NCBI GenBank assembly: GCA_014800795.1 | Contig: JAAVFL010000030.1 | Coordinates: forward strand, 1-38,703 | Length of the DNA stretch: 38,703 bases | Reading direction: 5' to 3' | From: Bacteroidales bacterium | GTDB taxonomy: Bacteria; Bacteroidota; Bacteroidia; Bacteroidales; Muribaculaceae | In this document: one piece after another, positions 13,518 through 22,159 of the stretch | How the letters are laid out: each line of letters starts with the position of its first letter | Position numbering within the stretch: position 1 is the first letter of the stretch | The notes under the pieces: generated by a model | The model's database searches: none | Told to the model about the DNA's origin: nothing | The model's input: only the letters and a program-made list of their open reading frames with translations | Position numbers and translations under genes: made by a program

Positions 13518-15071
13518 TCAATCGTTGCTCAGGGTTACGGAAACTATGCTAAGCGGCGGGATAGTGAGGTTCAGTTTCCCCGATTTGATCTTAGCGTCTT
13601 TGAATTGTTCGGTTTTTACCGCATCAGGCGATTCGAACGTATTTTTGGAACGTGCATCCGGCGCTGTAAGTATATGGGCGGAAGCAATTCTGGAGGGAAT
13701 GCCGTCAGGGAGGGGGATATCTATCTGCTCCCTGATGTCGAGAGTGGGGTTCACGAGAGTGATGGTGGCGCTTCCGTCGGAGGCTTGCGAGGCGGTGGCG
13801 CTCAGTGTCGGTACGTCGCGTCCGTTGGCGTCGCGGATAAATTCCGTCTCGAGCATTACCGGTATGTAGCGTGCGTCCATGTGGGGGCGGTACATGCGGA
13901 ATACGTGGTAGGTGGGTGTTGTGAACAGTTTGTCGCCGTCGGTGATCCACATGGTCTGTAATACGTTTGCAAGCTGGGCGATGTTGGCCATCCTTACGCG
14001 GTCGGCCTGGCGGTTGAAGATATTCAGTGTCAGGGCGGCGACGATGGCGTCGCGCATGGTGTTCTGCTGAAGCAGATGGCCCGGAGTGGAACCGGGTTCT
14101 TCGTCGAACCATGTTCCCCATTCGTCAACAAGCAGCCCTACCTTGCCCTGGGGATCATATTTGTCGAGTATCTCGCGGTGATGTTCTATCACAGGTTCAA
14201 TTTCCAAGGCTTTACCGACGGTGGTGTAGTAAACGTCGTCGGTGAAATCTGTGGCCGAGCCTTTGTGTCCCCAGTCGGATACGGTGTAATAGTGGAGCGA
14301 GATTCCATCCATGCGGTGAGGCTCAATCTGTTTCATAAGGGTCTCGGTCCAGTTGAAATTGTAGTCGCTCGCTCCTGATGCTATGCGGTATAGGCGGTTG
14401 CCCGGCTGATTACGCATGTACACGTTGTATCTGCGGTAGACATCCGAATAATATTCCGGACGCATTTCGCCACCGCATCCCCAGCTTTCGTTGCCGATAC
14501 CTACATATTTCAGTTTCCATGGTTCCTTCCGGCCGTTGGCGGCGCGTTCGTCGGCTCTGGGACCGTTGGGAGCAGTGATATATTCTATCCACTCGGCAGC
14601 TTCTGCTACAGTTCCGCTGCCTACATTTACTGACAGATAGGGCTCGATTCCGAGCATTTCGCAAAGGTTGAAGAACTCGTGTGTGCCGAACGAATTATCC
14701 TCTTTGGTTCCTCCCCAGTTGTTGTTGATCAAGGTCGGACGTGTGTCACGGGCGCCGATACCGTCGCGCCAGTGGTAGTCGTCGGCAAAGCAGCCCCCTG
14801 GCCAGCGTAGCACTGGAACGGCAAGTTCACGCAATGCCTCGAGAGCGTCGTTACGGTAGCCGTTGGTGTTAGGGATATCTGAATCTTCACCGACCCAGAT
14901 GCCTTCGTATATACACGCCCCGAGGTGTTCGGCAAATTGTCCGTAAATCATCCGCGATATAACGTGACTATCCTCCTGTGGCGTCAGGGTGAGGGTGTAC
15001 TGCCGTTCTGCGGCAGTTGCGGCAGTAAAAATGGCGCTGGCTGTAACCGCGCATAGCATAAGTCTTTTCAT
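13518..15071 (-). CDS. GH51 alpha-L-arabinofuranosidase, secreted
   Basis: A 517-residue enzyme with a signal peptide (about 1-20), so predicted to act in the periplasm or at the surface, releasing L-arabinofuranose from arabinan or arabinoxylan side chains. The (beta/alpha)8 domain has VPVLRWPGGCFADDYHW (85-101), the acid/base Glu195 in VGIGNESWGCGG and the nucleophile Glu317 in LLVDEWGTWF. A C-terminal beta-sandwich (about 400-517) completes the normal GH51 length. Its ATG overlaps the stop of the upstream Nudix regulator by 4 nt, so the regulator and the enzyme are translated from one message. That supports control by arabinose. Confidence 0.95.
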   Translation of the reverse strand: MKRLMLCAVTASAIFTAATAAERQYTLTLTPQEDSHVISRMIYGQFAEHLGACIYEGIWVGEDSDIPNTNGYRNDALEALRELAVPVLRWPGGCFADDYHWRDGIGARDTRPTLINNNWGGTKEDNSFGTHEFFNLCEMLGIEPYLSVNVGSGTVAEAAEWIEYITAPNGPRADERAANGRKEPWKLKYVGIGNESWGCGGEMRPEYYSDVYRRYNVYMRNQPGNRLYRIASGASDYNFNWTETLMKQIEPHRMDGISLHYYTVSDWGHKGSATDFTDDVYYTTVGKALEIEPVIEHHREILDKYDPQGKVGLLVDEWGTWFDEEPGSTPGHLLQQNTMRDAIVAALTLNIFNRQADRVRMANIAQLANVLQTMWITDGDKLFTTPTYHVFRMYRPHMDARYIPVMLETEFIRDANGRDVPTLSATASQASDGSATITLVNPTLDIREQIDIPLPDGIPSRIASAHILTAPDARSKNTFESPDAVKTEQFKDAKIKSGKLNLTIPPLSIVSVTLSND

Positions 15072-15769
15072 GAAATGGTAGATGGTTTATGTGATGGTCT
15101 GTTTTCCGGTGTGGGGGGAGACTGTTTTCTGTAAGTGAAGAGCCTTGCGCCTCTGCGCGATCCGGTTTTGTCGATAAGGCCGGTGTCAATTACTTCAGGC
15201 ATTGTGCCGACACGTTTGCGGAAATTGCGTTTGTCGAGTGGATAGCCGTAGATTGTCTCGTAGAGCGTCTGCATATGGGTGAGAGAGAACATTTCGGGAA
15301 GAAGTTCGAAAACAAGAGGAGTGGCCTTTATATCGCGGCGCAACGCGGCAAGTGCCATGTCGATCATTTCCTGATGGTCGAATACCAGCGGGGGAAGGCT
15401 GTCTACCGCTACCCAGACGGCATTGTCGGAAACTGAACCGACGGATGTATTTCTTTCCGATACATTGAGCAGGGCGTAATAGGCGACAGACACTACCCGT
15501 CGGTCCGGTTCGCGGTTTACGGCGCCGAATGCGCCTAACTGTTGCATATATACATCGTTCAGTCCTGTAAGGGTGGTCAGTACCCTGCGTGCCGCCGAAT
15601 CCACACTTTCATTCTTGTTTACGAATCCTCCGAGCAATGACCATTCGCCCTTGCACGGCTCGAAGCCTCGGCGATATAGCAACACGCAGAGACGATTGTC
15701 CTTTAGTCCGAAAATGATGCAGTCTACTGCGACAAGCATCATTGAGTTGTCACTGTAATATTCTTGCAT
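15068..15769 (-). CDS. Nudix-type transcriptional regulator, AraR-like
   Basis: A 233-residue protein with an N-terminal Nudix fold (about 9-145) and a C-terminal winged helix (about 155-215, FSLTHMQTLYETIYGYPLDK then NFRKRV, ending SRRGARLFTYRK). The Nudix box (47-70) keeps GGF and the first Glu but has RRVLTTLTGL where active enzymes have the REXXEE core, so the sensor is probably not a hydrolase. This matches the AraR/NrtR class. In Bacteroides thetaiotaomicron a protein of this class senses L-arabinose and represses arabinose genes. Here it overlaps an arabinofuranosidase gene by 4 nt, and two similar dyads lie at its promoter. The AraR role is inference from family and context. Confidence 0.85.
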   Translation of the reverse strand: MQEYYSDNSMMLVAVDCIIFGLKDNRLCVLLYRRGFEPCKGEWSLLGGFVNKNESVDSAARRVLTTLTGLNDVYMQQLGAFGAVNREPDRRVVSVAYYALLNVSERNTSVGSVSDNAVWVAVDSLPPLVFDHQEMIDMALAALRRDIKATPLVFELLPEMFSLTHMQTLYETIYGYPLDKRNFRKRVGTMPEVIDTGLIDKTGSRRGARLFTYRKQSPPTPENRPSHKPSTIS

Positions 15770-15831
15770 TTCAAATAGTTATGCGTCGGAGATGAGAAAT
15801 GGAGCCGTCAGAGGAACGAATTCGGCGGATT

Positions 15832-15848
15832 AGTGTATGTTGTACACT
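15832..15848. promoter_or_regulatory. Putative AraR operator 1
   Basis: AGTGTA-N5-TACACT is a perfect 6-bp dyad of 17 bp centred at 15840, just downstream of the predicted transcript start of the Nudix regulator gene. Confidence 0.5.
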
Positions 15849-15858
15849 TTTAAAATTG

Positions 15859-15875
15859 GGTGTAAAAGTAACACT
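15859..15875. promoter_or_regulatory. Putative AraR operator 2
   Basis: GGTGTA-N4-TAACACT repeats the same 17-bp frame with two changed positions, centred at 15867. It is 27 bp from operator 1 and overlaps the -7 box at 15863-15870. Occupancy would block transcription. Confidence 0.5.
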
Positions 15876-15893
15876 TTTTCAAAGGCTGTCAAA
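15863..15893 (-). promoter_or_regulatory. Promoter of the regulator-arabinofuranosidase unit
   Basis: On the minus strand there is TTTG (15890-15893), 19 nt, then TACTTTTA (15863-15870), seven of eight. The -33 box lies inside the arm of the upstream terminator, so the two units are packed edge to edge. Confidence 0.55.
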
Positions 15894-15933
15894 AAAATGA
15901 GACATGTTCTACAACATGTCTCATTTTTTTGAC
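15888..15933. terminator. Terminator of the protease-lipoprotein unit
   Basis: A perfect 21-bp stem (15888-15908 with 15913-15933) with a 4-nt loop and seven-residue A and T tracts inside the arms. It lies 24 bp after the lipoprotein stop codon. Confidence 0.8.
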
Positions 15934-15957
15934 GTTTTGCGATTCTTTCCCCGGTCG

Positions 15958-16560
15958 TTACTTCGGCAGTTCCATCGCTGGGGCGAGGGCACGGAGCTCG
16001 GCGCACACTGCGGCTGTGTCGGCGAGAGCCTGCTGGGGGGTCATTGAGAGACGCTCGATGCGGGTCACGCGTGCGCCGGGGATTACGGCTTTCAGAAGCT
16101 CTTCCGGCGATGGCGCCTGTTTCAGAGCTGAATAAGTGGCGTAGGTATAGGTGGTGAACACCGAATTCGCGGAAATACCGCAGCGGCTCAGCCACCATCC
16201 GCCGCCGAGTGAAACGGGAGGGGAGTCTTTACCGAGATCTGTTGGAGCGGGGTAGGAGAGAATCGACTCTCCGTCGGCTGTCAGAGCTATTGCTACGTTG
16301 TCGGCATAGTCACCGCTCATGCGGTATGCCACGGCTTTGGGCATGGCGCTGACCGCACCGGGGGATCCGCCGTCGCGCACTATCTGTTTATCGAAACGTT
16401 GCTCCGATCTTATTATGGCGCCTCTGTCGGAGGTGTCGGAAATGCGCGCGGATGCACCCGTGGATGCATCATGCACGGCAGTCTGCTTCTGTGAGCTGCA
16501 TCCGGATGCCACAAGCGTACCGGCAATAAGCATCAGCTGGAGTTTGCGGGGGCGTATCAT
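15958..16560 (-). CDS. Lipoprotein of unknown function coupled to the C10 protease
   Basis: A 200-residue protein with a lipoprotein signal ending LVASGC (Cys21), so predicted to sit in the envelope. I do not recognise a named domain. The mature part has a low-complexity linker (to about 60), then a conserved-looking core with PKAVAYRMSGDYADNVAI, DGESILSYPAPTDLG and GGGWWLSRCGISANSVFTTY, and a helical end with PSPEELLKAVIPGARVTRIE. The start codon overlaps the stop of the upstream protease gene by one base (TGATG), implying coupled translation. C10 proteases in Bacteroides are sometimes encoded beside inhibitors, so an inhibitor or surface partner is possible, but nothing in the sequence proves it. 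Confidence 0.7.
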   Translation of the reverse strand: MIRPRKLQLMLIAGTLVASGCSSQKQTAVHDASTGASARISDTSDRGAIIRSEQRFDKQIVRDGGSPGAVSAMPKAVAYRMSGDYADNVAIALTADGESILSYPAPTDLGKDSPPVSLGGGWWLSRCGISANSVFTTYTYATYSALKQAPSPEELLKAVIPGARVTRIERLSMTPQQALADTAAVCAELRALAPAMELPK

Positions 16561-19076
16561 CAGCGTACCATTATTTTGGATGTGACCGTATTGCCGGAGG
16601 TATCGGTGGCGTGTATTATGGCTACACCGGCAGGGGCTGTCGACAGATCCACAGTTACGGTGGCTCCGTCTGCGGAGGTAGCGGCGGGAATCAAGGTTCC
16701 GTCCGCAGTGAATACCGTCACTCCGGTGATGTCGGCGGCTCCGTTGACAACTGCTGTCTTGAGCGGGGAGTTATAGTATACGCGCAGTTCAGCGTCGTCG
16801 GCGTCTACGGCTTCAATGCCGGAGTATGCGGTGGCCTTGAAGCGGATCACCTGATTGTCGTCGGCCGCAGGAAGAAGCTGAGGGGTCAGCTGGCTCACCG
16901 CCAGCCGGTAGTTCACATAATATGGCAGGGCGAGATAATATGTGTTGAGCGAGCATATCGTGCTGAGATCAAGATGGAAATGCGATTCGGCGCTTTCACC
17001 GGTATTAAGGAAGAGCGTTTCCTGGGCCACACCGTCGGCCACGGCGTTCCCGCCCGTTGTCGGGAAGATGCCCACTACGATATCGTTGGCATAGCTGCCC
17101 TGTGTGCAGGTGAATGTGGCATTGAAATTGATATTGTCGAGTGATGCGGCTGTTGTCGATCCTTCCATAGCGAAATTCTGACAGGTTATGGTAGGCTGAG
17201 TGCCAACCGATGTATGTGCAGTGCCGAGTTTCTTGAGTATCTTGCCACTCATGGTATCGTAGAGCGCTATGTCGTAGGTGGTGTTATACGAGAAGCTGTC
17301 GGAATATGTCATAACGAACTCGAAGTCGCGGCTCTCTGAGATACCTGGCAGCAGGTCGAAGAATGAGCCTCCGCTGCGTGCAACAACCGTGGAGCCTGAA
17401 AGAAGAGCTACCGACACGTTTGCCGGAACTTCGGAGTCGGTATCGTTTTTGACCTCTATGGAAATTTTGCCGGTAGTGTAGAAACAGAACGGGACGGTGA
17501 ATTCAGCTGATACACATGTGAGTGTGTTCGGCTGCGGGTTCACATATGTGAGTGTGCCCCCGTTTTTGGTTATCACTACGTAATCAGGTATATTGATGTT
17601 GTGGAGCACCGGGAGCCACTTGTCGCTACCCTCGTTCTGGGTAAGGATGCGAAGTTTGTATGAACCGTTAGCCAGTGAAGACATGTATGATTTCGGGAAA
17701 GAGAACTGGCTGAATCCCTGGAAGACCGGAACCTCCGTGTAGGTGTAAAGCTGTCGGGTATAGGTACTTCCTCCGTCAACCGGCTCAAATTCGAGGCTGA
17801 AGGCCGTGTTCATGGTGCGTCCGTTGTAGTTTGCCCACGGGCCGTCGAGAAGCACTCGCGAACCATCCTCGTCGGCGGTCATGCTGCTTATCTGTGTAAG
17901 CTGGAGCTGAGGAAGTTCAGAGCCGGCAACCGGTTTGCGGATTCCGAACACGGCGGTTTGTTCTGTGTTATACCCGCCGCTGAAGCCGCCTATCCCTTCA
18001 CCCTCGGGCTCGAGCGCCGTAAGGCGGAAATAACCGTCGTAGGCTCCTCCCCATCCCCAGTTGAAATGGAAATAGCCATCGGTCGAATAGCCGTCGCATA
18101 CGAAGGCGTGTCCGCCGCTGATTGCCTGACCGGAATAATATACCGGACCACAGTCACGCAGGTTGTCGTATACCATCTGTTCCCACTCCGTCAGGGGGTA
18201 ATGGTTTCGCTCGAGGAAGCGACACCCCTTGTCGTAGCCGAAATTGTCGACTAAAGCTACAGGCACGGCGTTGCTCTGCGCTCCCGATGCCGAAGTTGAG
18301 TAGGCCATGGAAACCGAGTAGCCGCAGGCTTTCATCAGCGTCGCCACAGCTTCGCCTTGCGCGGTGGTATAGTTACCGTTATAGCTGTCGGCCATATTGG
18401 CCCAGTCGAATTCCACTCCGAGATCCATCGTATATGAAGCGGTTTCCACTCCGTAGCTGTTTACGACGGTGCATGTCCCGGTGCCGGTTCCTTTGTCGGG
18501 GTAATTGTGATATTTCATTACCTGAGCCATGGCGGTAGCCACACAGCCTGTGTAGGTGAGGTTCAGGCCTGAGCGGGGGCATAGATTGTTGAAAGGCTCA
18601 TCCTGATTCCATATAGTGGTGAGCAATGGGGCGATGGCCGTGCGGTCCGCAGCCTTGGAGGGGGCGGCGGTCCGGGCTGAAGTCGCTGCATAGCTTTGGC
18701 CTTGATTATCACCTGATGCGTTGTAGCTTTCTATTTCCTGTGCATATTCGTTCAGCCACCATACGAGCTGCGGCGGCATGGCATCTGCCTTTACCGGCCG
18801 GTCGCCATATCCCAGAAGGGGAGCGGCTTTGTCGTCGGCCGGAAGAATCATGAATCCTTTGTTGTCAGCCGAGTTGAAAATATATGTGGCGGGAGTTCCC
18901 TCTGTGGTGAAGGAGGTATGTATGAGCTTAGGCTGCGCCGTTGCTGCAGCGGTAGCTCTCATAGCCATATTGTCTGTCCTGAGACGGCTCAGGGCTTCTT
19001 CCGGTGTAAGTGTGCGTCCGGTCGCAGCGAAAGCCGCGAGCAGGCCGATGGCGGCGATAGAGATCTTTTTTACCAT
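16560..19076 (-). CDS. Secreted C10 cysteine protease (streptopain family) with T9SS tail
   Basis: An 838-residue secreted protease. After the signal peptide (about 1-20) comes an inhibitory prodomain (about 20-145: LTPEEALSRLR, FMILPADDKAAPLLGYGDRP). The catalytic domain has the nucleophile Cys178 in LTYTGCVATAMAQVMKYHNYP, His323 in GGHAFVCDGY and the FHFNWGWGG segment (336-344). Beta-rich domains of about 450 residues follow. The last 75 residues (from IEAVDADDAELRVYYN, ending SKIMVR) resemble a type IX secretion sorting domain, so export to the surface or medium is likely. It heads a two-gene unit with the lipoprotein. Relatives include interpain A of Prevotella and PrtT of Porphyromonas. 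Role in nutrition or host interaction is not known. Confidence 0.92.
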   Translation of the reverse strand: MVKKISIAAIGLLAAFAATGRTLTPEEALSRLRTDNMAMRATAAATAQPKLIHTSFTTEGTPATYIFNSADNKGFMILPADDKAAPLLGYGDRPVKADAMPPQLVWWLNEYAQEIESYNASGDNQGQSYAATSARTAAPSKAADRTAIAPLLTTIWNQDEPFNNLCPRSGLNLTYTGCVATAMAQVMKYHNYPDKGTGTGTCTVVNSYGVETASYTMDLGVEFDWANMADSYNGNYTTAQGEAVATLMKACGYSVSMAYSTSASGAQSNAVPVALVDNFGYDKGCRFLERNHYPLTEWEQMVYDNLRDCGPVYYSGQAISGGHAFVCDGYSTDGYFHFNWGWGGAYDGYFRLTALEPEGEGIGGFSGGYNTEQTAVFGIRKPVAGSELPQLQLTQISSMTADEDGSRVLLDGPWANYNGRTMNTAFSLEFEPVDGGSTYTRQLYTYTEVPVFQGFSQFSFPKSYMSSLANGSYKLRILTQNEGSDKWLPVLHNINIPDYVVITKNGGTLTYVNPQPNTLTCVSAEFTVPFCFYTTGKISIEVKNDTDSEVPANVSVALLSGSTVVARSGGSFFDLLPGISESRDFEFVMTYSDSFSYNTTYDIALYDTMSGKILKKLGTAHTSVGTQPTITCQNFAMEGSTTAASLDNINFNATFTCTQGSYANDIVVGIFPTTGGNAVADGVAQETLFLNTGESAESHFHLDLSTICSLNTYYLALPYYVNYRLAVSQLTPQLLPAADDNQVIRFKATAYSGIEAVDADDAELRVYYNSPLKTAVVNGAADITGVTVFTADGTLIPAATSADGATVTVDLSTAPAGVAIIHATDTSGNTVTSKIMVR

Positions 19077-19132
19077 AACATATCAATATATTGATGAAGT
19101 CCGTAAAGTGGAATGCATCTTCATAAATTTCT

Positions 19133-19165
19133 CAAAGTTACGTAAATATTTTGATATCCGGCAAT
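19133..19165 (-). promoter_or_regulatory. Promoter of the C10 protease unit
   Basis: TAACTTTG on the minus strand (19133-19140) is an exact -7 box, with ATTG at about 19162-19165 as a weak -33. It occupies the space where the 3' half of the neighbouring truncated glycosidase would be expected. Confidence 0.55.
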
Positions 19166-19186
19166 CTTTTCTTTGAATATTATGTT

Positions 19187-19957
19187 TCAGCCGCTTCCGA
19201 AATTGACATACAGACCGTCGGCTCTGCAGCTGCTGGCGGGGTCGGCGGCATTCCATACCTGATTGTCGTGGGGGGCACCGGGCCATCCCGGATGATACAT
19301 GTAATTGTGGCAGTTTGCGAAGTCGGCATACTCTGTTCCGGGATCCATGAGGGTTTCCGTGTCCTCTGGTATCTTGAGAAACTGCAGCACGCAGTTGTCG
19401 GTCTGGGCTCCTGCTTCGCTTATGCTGTAGACGGGATATGATTTGAGTTCGTGGTCTGCTTTAATAATGGCATAAAGGTCTCTTTGGAACTCTGCAACCG
19501 GATGCCATGAAAGGTCTTTGCCTCCCGGGATGTCACGGTAGGTGAGACCTCCGAAATTGTTAGGCTCATTTGGCCCCTCGATGGCAAGGAGAGCGCCTTC
19601 ACGGTGGAGGTCGCGTGCCATTGCAACCGTAGCTTCGAGGTCTCGGTCGCCTACGCCGCTTCCCGGTCCGATCACGATCTTCACCCCGGCCTCCTTATGA
19701 AGATACAGAAGTCCGCTCATGTCGTAGTTGCCGTCGGCAGCGTCCCTTACATTTCTGATACCGGTGTACTTAAGCAACGGAGCAATTTTATGGGGATCCT
19801 GACCATGCTGTATGTGAAGACACACCCCTATGGTATTCAGAAAGTCATATGCCTGCCCTGCAATAATGCTCCCGGCGTTTTCGGTTTCTGCCGCGATTGG
19901 CGATGTGAATGCTGATGCGAGAACTGCAATGGCGGAAATGAGAGGTCTGAATACCAT
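19187..19957 (-). pseudogene. Truncated secreted glycosidase (clan A-like TIM barrel, N-terminal part)
   Basis: The frame codes for 256 residues with a signal peptide (about 1-23). The fold looks like the first two thirds of a (beta/alpha)8 glycosidase: IGVCLHIQHGQD, the strand GIRNVRDAADGNYD (67-80), VKIVIGPGSGVG, and IEGPNEPNNFGG (127-137), whose Glu131 would be the acid/base. Full-length relatives usually continue for 150 or more residues and supply the nucleophile Glu on a later strand. Here the frame stops at VNFGSG and no later ETG-type motif exists in any frame before the protease promoter. The gene follows the 665-residue glycosidase by 31 bp. It is probably a decayed or truncated gene; a shortened non-catalytic protein is the alternative. 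Confidence 0.65.
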
Positions 19958-19988
19958 AATGGATTGTGAGATGGGCGTTTAAGTGGGG

Positions 19989-21986
19989 TCAACTCTTGAG
20001 CTTGACTGTCATAGGTGTCCCTTCGGCCAGAGTGCGGTCGGCTACCGTTTTACCTCTTTCAGTCACTATGATGTTGATTTTGTCGCCTTTGGCGCGTTTC
20101 ACCTCTATATCGAAGTCGCTGCCGAATGCCCGGATATGGCGCAGTGCCATGTCGTTCCAATCCTGGGGCAGACGCGGAGTGACGGTGAACGAGCGCAGAC
20201 CGGTGGGGCGGATTCCGAAGAGGCCTTCCGTGAAGATACGGGCGTAGAGGGCGCTTTCGGCCGAGAGATGACGCTGGTTGCCTTCGGGCCATGCTTCTAT
20301 GGCGTAGGGCACATGTTCGCCCAGCAGGCGGCTGCGTGAATAATGCTGAAGATAGGGCAGCGTGCGGTCTTCGGCGCCGGCATAGATAGCGCCGCGCATG
20401 GCGTAGAGGGTGGAACGGTCCCAGAACGTTTCTGTGCCGGCTTGTGTGAGAAGTCCGTTCTCGGTCCACAGGCGTGGTGAGAAGAGGGCCTCGAGGGTGG
20501 GCTCGGTGCGGTCGAACAGTCCTACGGTAAGGGGAATGCATATCCAGGAGCGGAGAATATCGTTACCCTTGTAGTAGGCGTAGGTGTCAAACCCCTCTAC
20601 CGGGCCGGCGAAGTAGTGTTCCATGGCGGTGGCGAGTTTTGCGGCGCGCTTGCGGTAGTCTGCGACTACGGATTTCGGTTTGCCGAGTTCTCCGGCAAGG
20701 CTTGCGGCCGACAGAAGAGCGTCGTAGTAGAGGGAAGAGGTGCATAGGTTCGCTTCGCCGGCAGGGAAACGTCCCTCGAGTTCGTCGCTGTCGGAAGCTA
20801 CAACTCCGTCGGCGTTAATCTTCCGGTTGCAGTATTCCAGACACCATTCTATCAGTGGCCAAAGTTCTTCGGCCTGTGTGCGGTCACCTTTCGCAAGGGC
20901 ATAGCGGGCGGCTCCGTAGGCTATCATGGCAGCGTCGCCGCGGTCGCCGGCGCCGTTCCAGTAGTCGAGGCCCTCGGCGATTATGGAACTCGGAATCGGT
21001 TTCCACTCCGGATTCATCCATTTTGCGAAATGACGGAAGGCGTTGAGCGCCGATTCGTCGGCATATCCGTAACCGGTGTATGGGAAGAACGGGTTGGCAT
21101 ATTCGGCCTGGTCATTGGCCCATATAGCGGCATAGTAGCTTTCGCCGCCGGGCCCATGGAGCGGTCCTCCTTTGGTGGCGTATATCGATTCGCAGGCACG
21201 TATCTTGGCGAAGTCAAACATACGGTTGAGAACGGGATCGGGGCTTTCAAGCACGAGCGATTCGCGCAGTCCGTTCACAAAACTGTTGCGGCCGGCAAGG
21301 TCGGCAGCGGCGTCGGTGGCTATCTGAGGTCCGCCGGCAGGGCGCCCCTGAGTGCTTACGCTGAAGGTGGCTGTCTCGTCCGGGGCGAGCGTAAAGGTGC
21401 CGTTGCCGGAAGTGAGCGCCTGAATCGCATACGCGCCGTCAACTCCCTTCTCGGCGGGTGTGGTCTCAAGCGAGCTTACATCGGGAATTTCCACACTCAC
21501 AGGTGTGGTGCGGTTGTTGGTGATGGTGAAATATTCGTGAAATACGGGTTGGTCGGGCGAGGGATAGTAACTTCTGGTGAGGTTCACCCCGTTGGCAAGA
21601 GTGCTTTTTACGGTGAGCTTGCCGTCGAAGGAGATGGTGTCAACCTTCTCGCGCACGAGAGCGCCGTTGATGTGGATCAGTGGCACAATGTCGAGATTCG
21701 AGCGGCGCATGAGCGATGCATGCGTATTGTTGGGAATTGTGCGGAGCATCGGCCACACAAAGCTCTTCTCAAGCCGGAAGGCTCCGCGGTCGTCAATGCC
21801 GTAACGTACTACGGTGGCTATCTGTTTGCCGGCCATCTCGAGATGATCGGAATGCGCCCCTGCGGCGGAGGGTAGATAATTGATTGCCGGTGAGCAGCTG
21901 TCGAGCTGCCAATAGTCTTTCGCATCGGCGACAGGTGCCGCAAGTGTCATGGCTGTCGCCATTGACAGTAGGAAAAGTGATTTCAT
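19989..21986 (-). CDS. Secreted six-hairpin ((alpha/alpha)6) glycosidase, family unassigned
   Basis: A 665-residue protein starting MKSLFLLSMATAMTLAAPVADA, a clear signal peptide; an upstream ATG at 22016 is excluded because it sits at the promoter. The N-terminal 240 residues look like a beta-sandwich (VFHEYFTITNNRTTPVSVEIP). About 250-600 is a helical barrel of the six-hairpin type, with GGPLHGPGGESYYAAIWANDQAEYANPF split around 275-305, EGLDYWNGAGDRGDAAMIAYG and VPYAIEAWPEGNQRHLSAES. Acidic residues in WANDQAE and EAWPEGNQ are candidate catalytic groups. A C-terminal beta domain follows. The layout recalls GH78, GH63 or GH94-like enzymes, but I cannot assign the family. It is followed by the truncated glycosidase on the same transcript. 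Confidence 0.75.
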   Translation of the reverse strand: MKSLFLLSMATAMTLAAPVADAKDYWQLDSCSPAINYLPSAAGAHSDHLEMAGKQIATVVRYGIDDRGAFRLEKSFVWPMLRTIPNNTHASLMRRSNLDIVPLIHINGALVREKVDTISFDGKLTVKSTLANGVNLTRSYYPSPDQPVFHEYFTITNNRTTPVSVEIPDVSSLETTPAEKGVDGAYAIQALTSGNGTFTLAPDETATFSVSTQGRPAGGPQIATDAAADLAGRNSFVNGLRESLVLESPDPVLNRMFDFAKIRACESIYATKGGPLHGPGGESYYAAIWANDQAEYANPFFPYTGYGYADESALNAFRHFAKWMNPEWKPIPSSIIAEGLDYWNGAGDRGDAAMIAYGAARYALAKGDRTQAEELWPLIEWCLEYCNRKINADGVVASDSDELEGRFPAGEANLCTSSLYYDALLSAASLAGELGKPKSVVADYRKRAAKLATAMEHYFAGPVEGFDTYAYYKGNDILRSWICIPLTVGLFDRTEPTLEALFSPRLWTENGLLTQAGTETFWDRSTLYAMRGAIYAGAEDRTLPYLQHYSRSRLLGEHVPYAIEAWPEGNQRHLSAESALYARIFTEGLFGIRPTGLRSFTVTPRLPQDWNDMALRHIRAFGSDFDIEVKRAKGDKINIIVTERGKTVADRTLAEGTPMTVKLKS

Positions 21987-22017
21987 GGTAGAATGATAAT
22001 GATGGCTGTTTCGCATA

Positions 22018-22049
22018 CAAAGTTACAACTCATCGGATAGAGATGCAAA
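22018..22049 (-). promoter_or_regulatory. Promoter of the six-hairpin glycosidase unit
   Basis: On the minus strand there is TTTG (22046-22049), 20 nt, then TAACTTTG (22018-22025), an exact consensus. The transcript start near 22013 gives a leader of about 27 nt to the ATG at 21986, which decides the start codon. Confidence 0.75.
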
Positions 22050-22159
22050 TTTTTGGAGTTGGTTATATGCCGTGTATGGAAAGTTTTGTGTAATTTCGCT
22101 CATAAGTAAGCCGTGGAAAGCGGTGTAAACCACGGCTTGGTTAATTTAATAAAGAAAAA

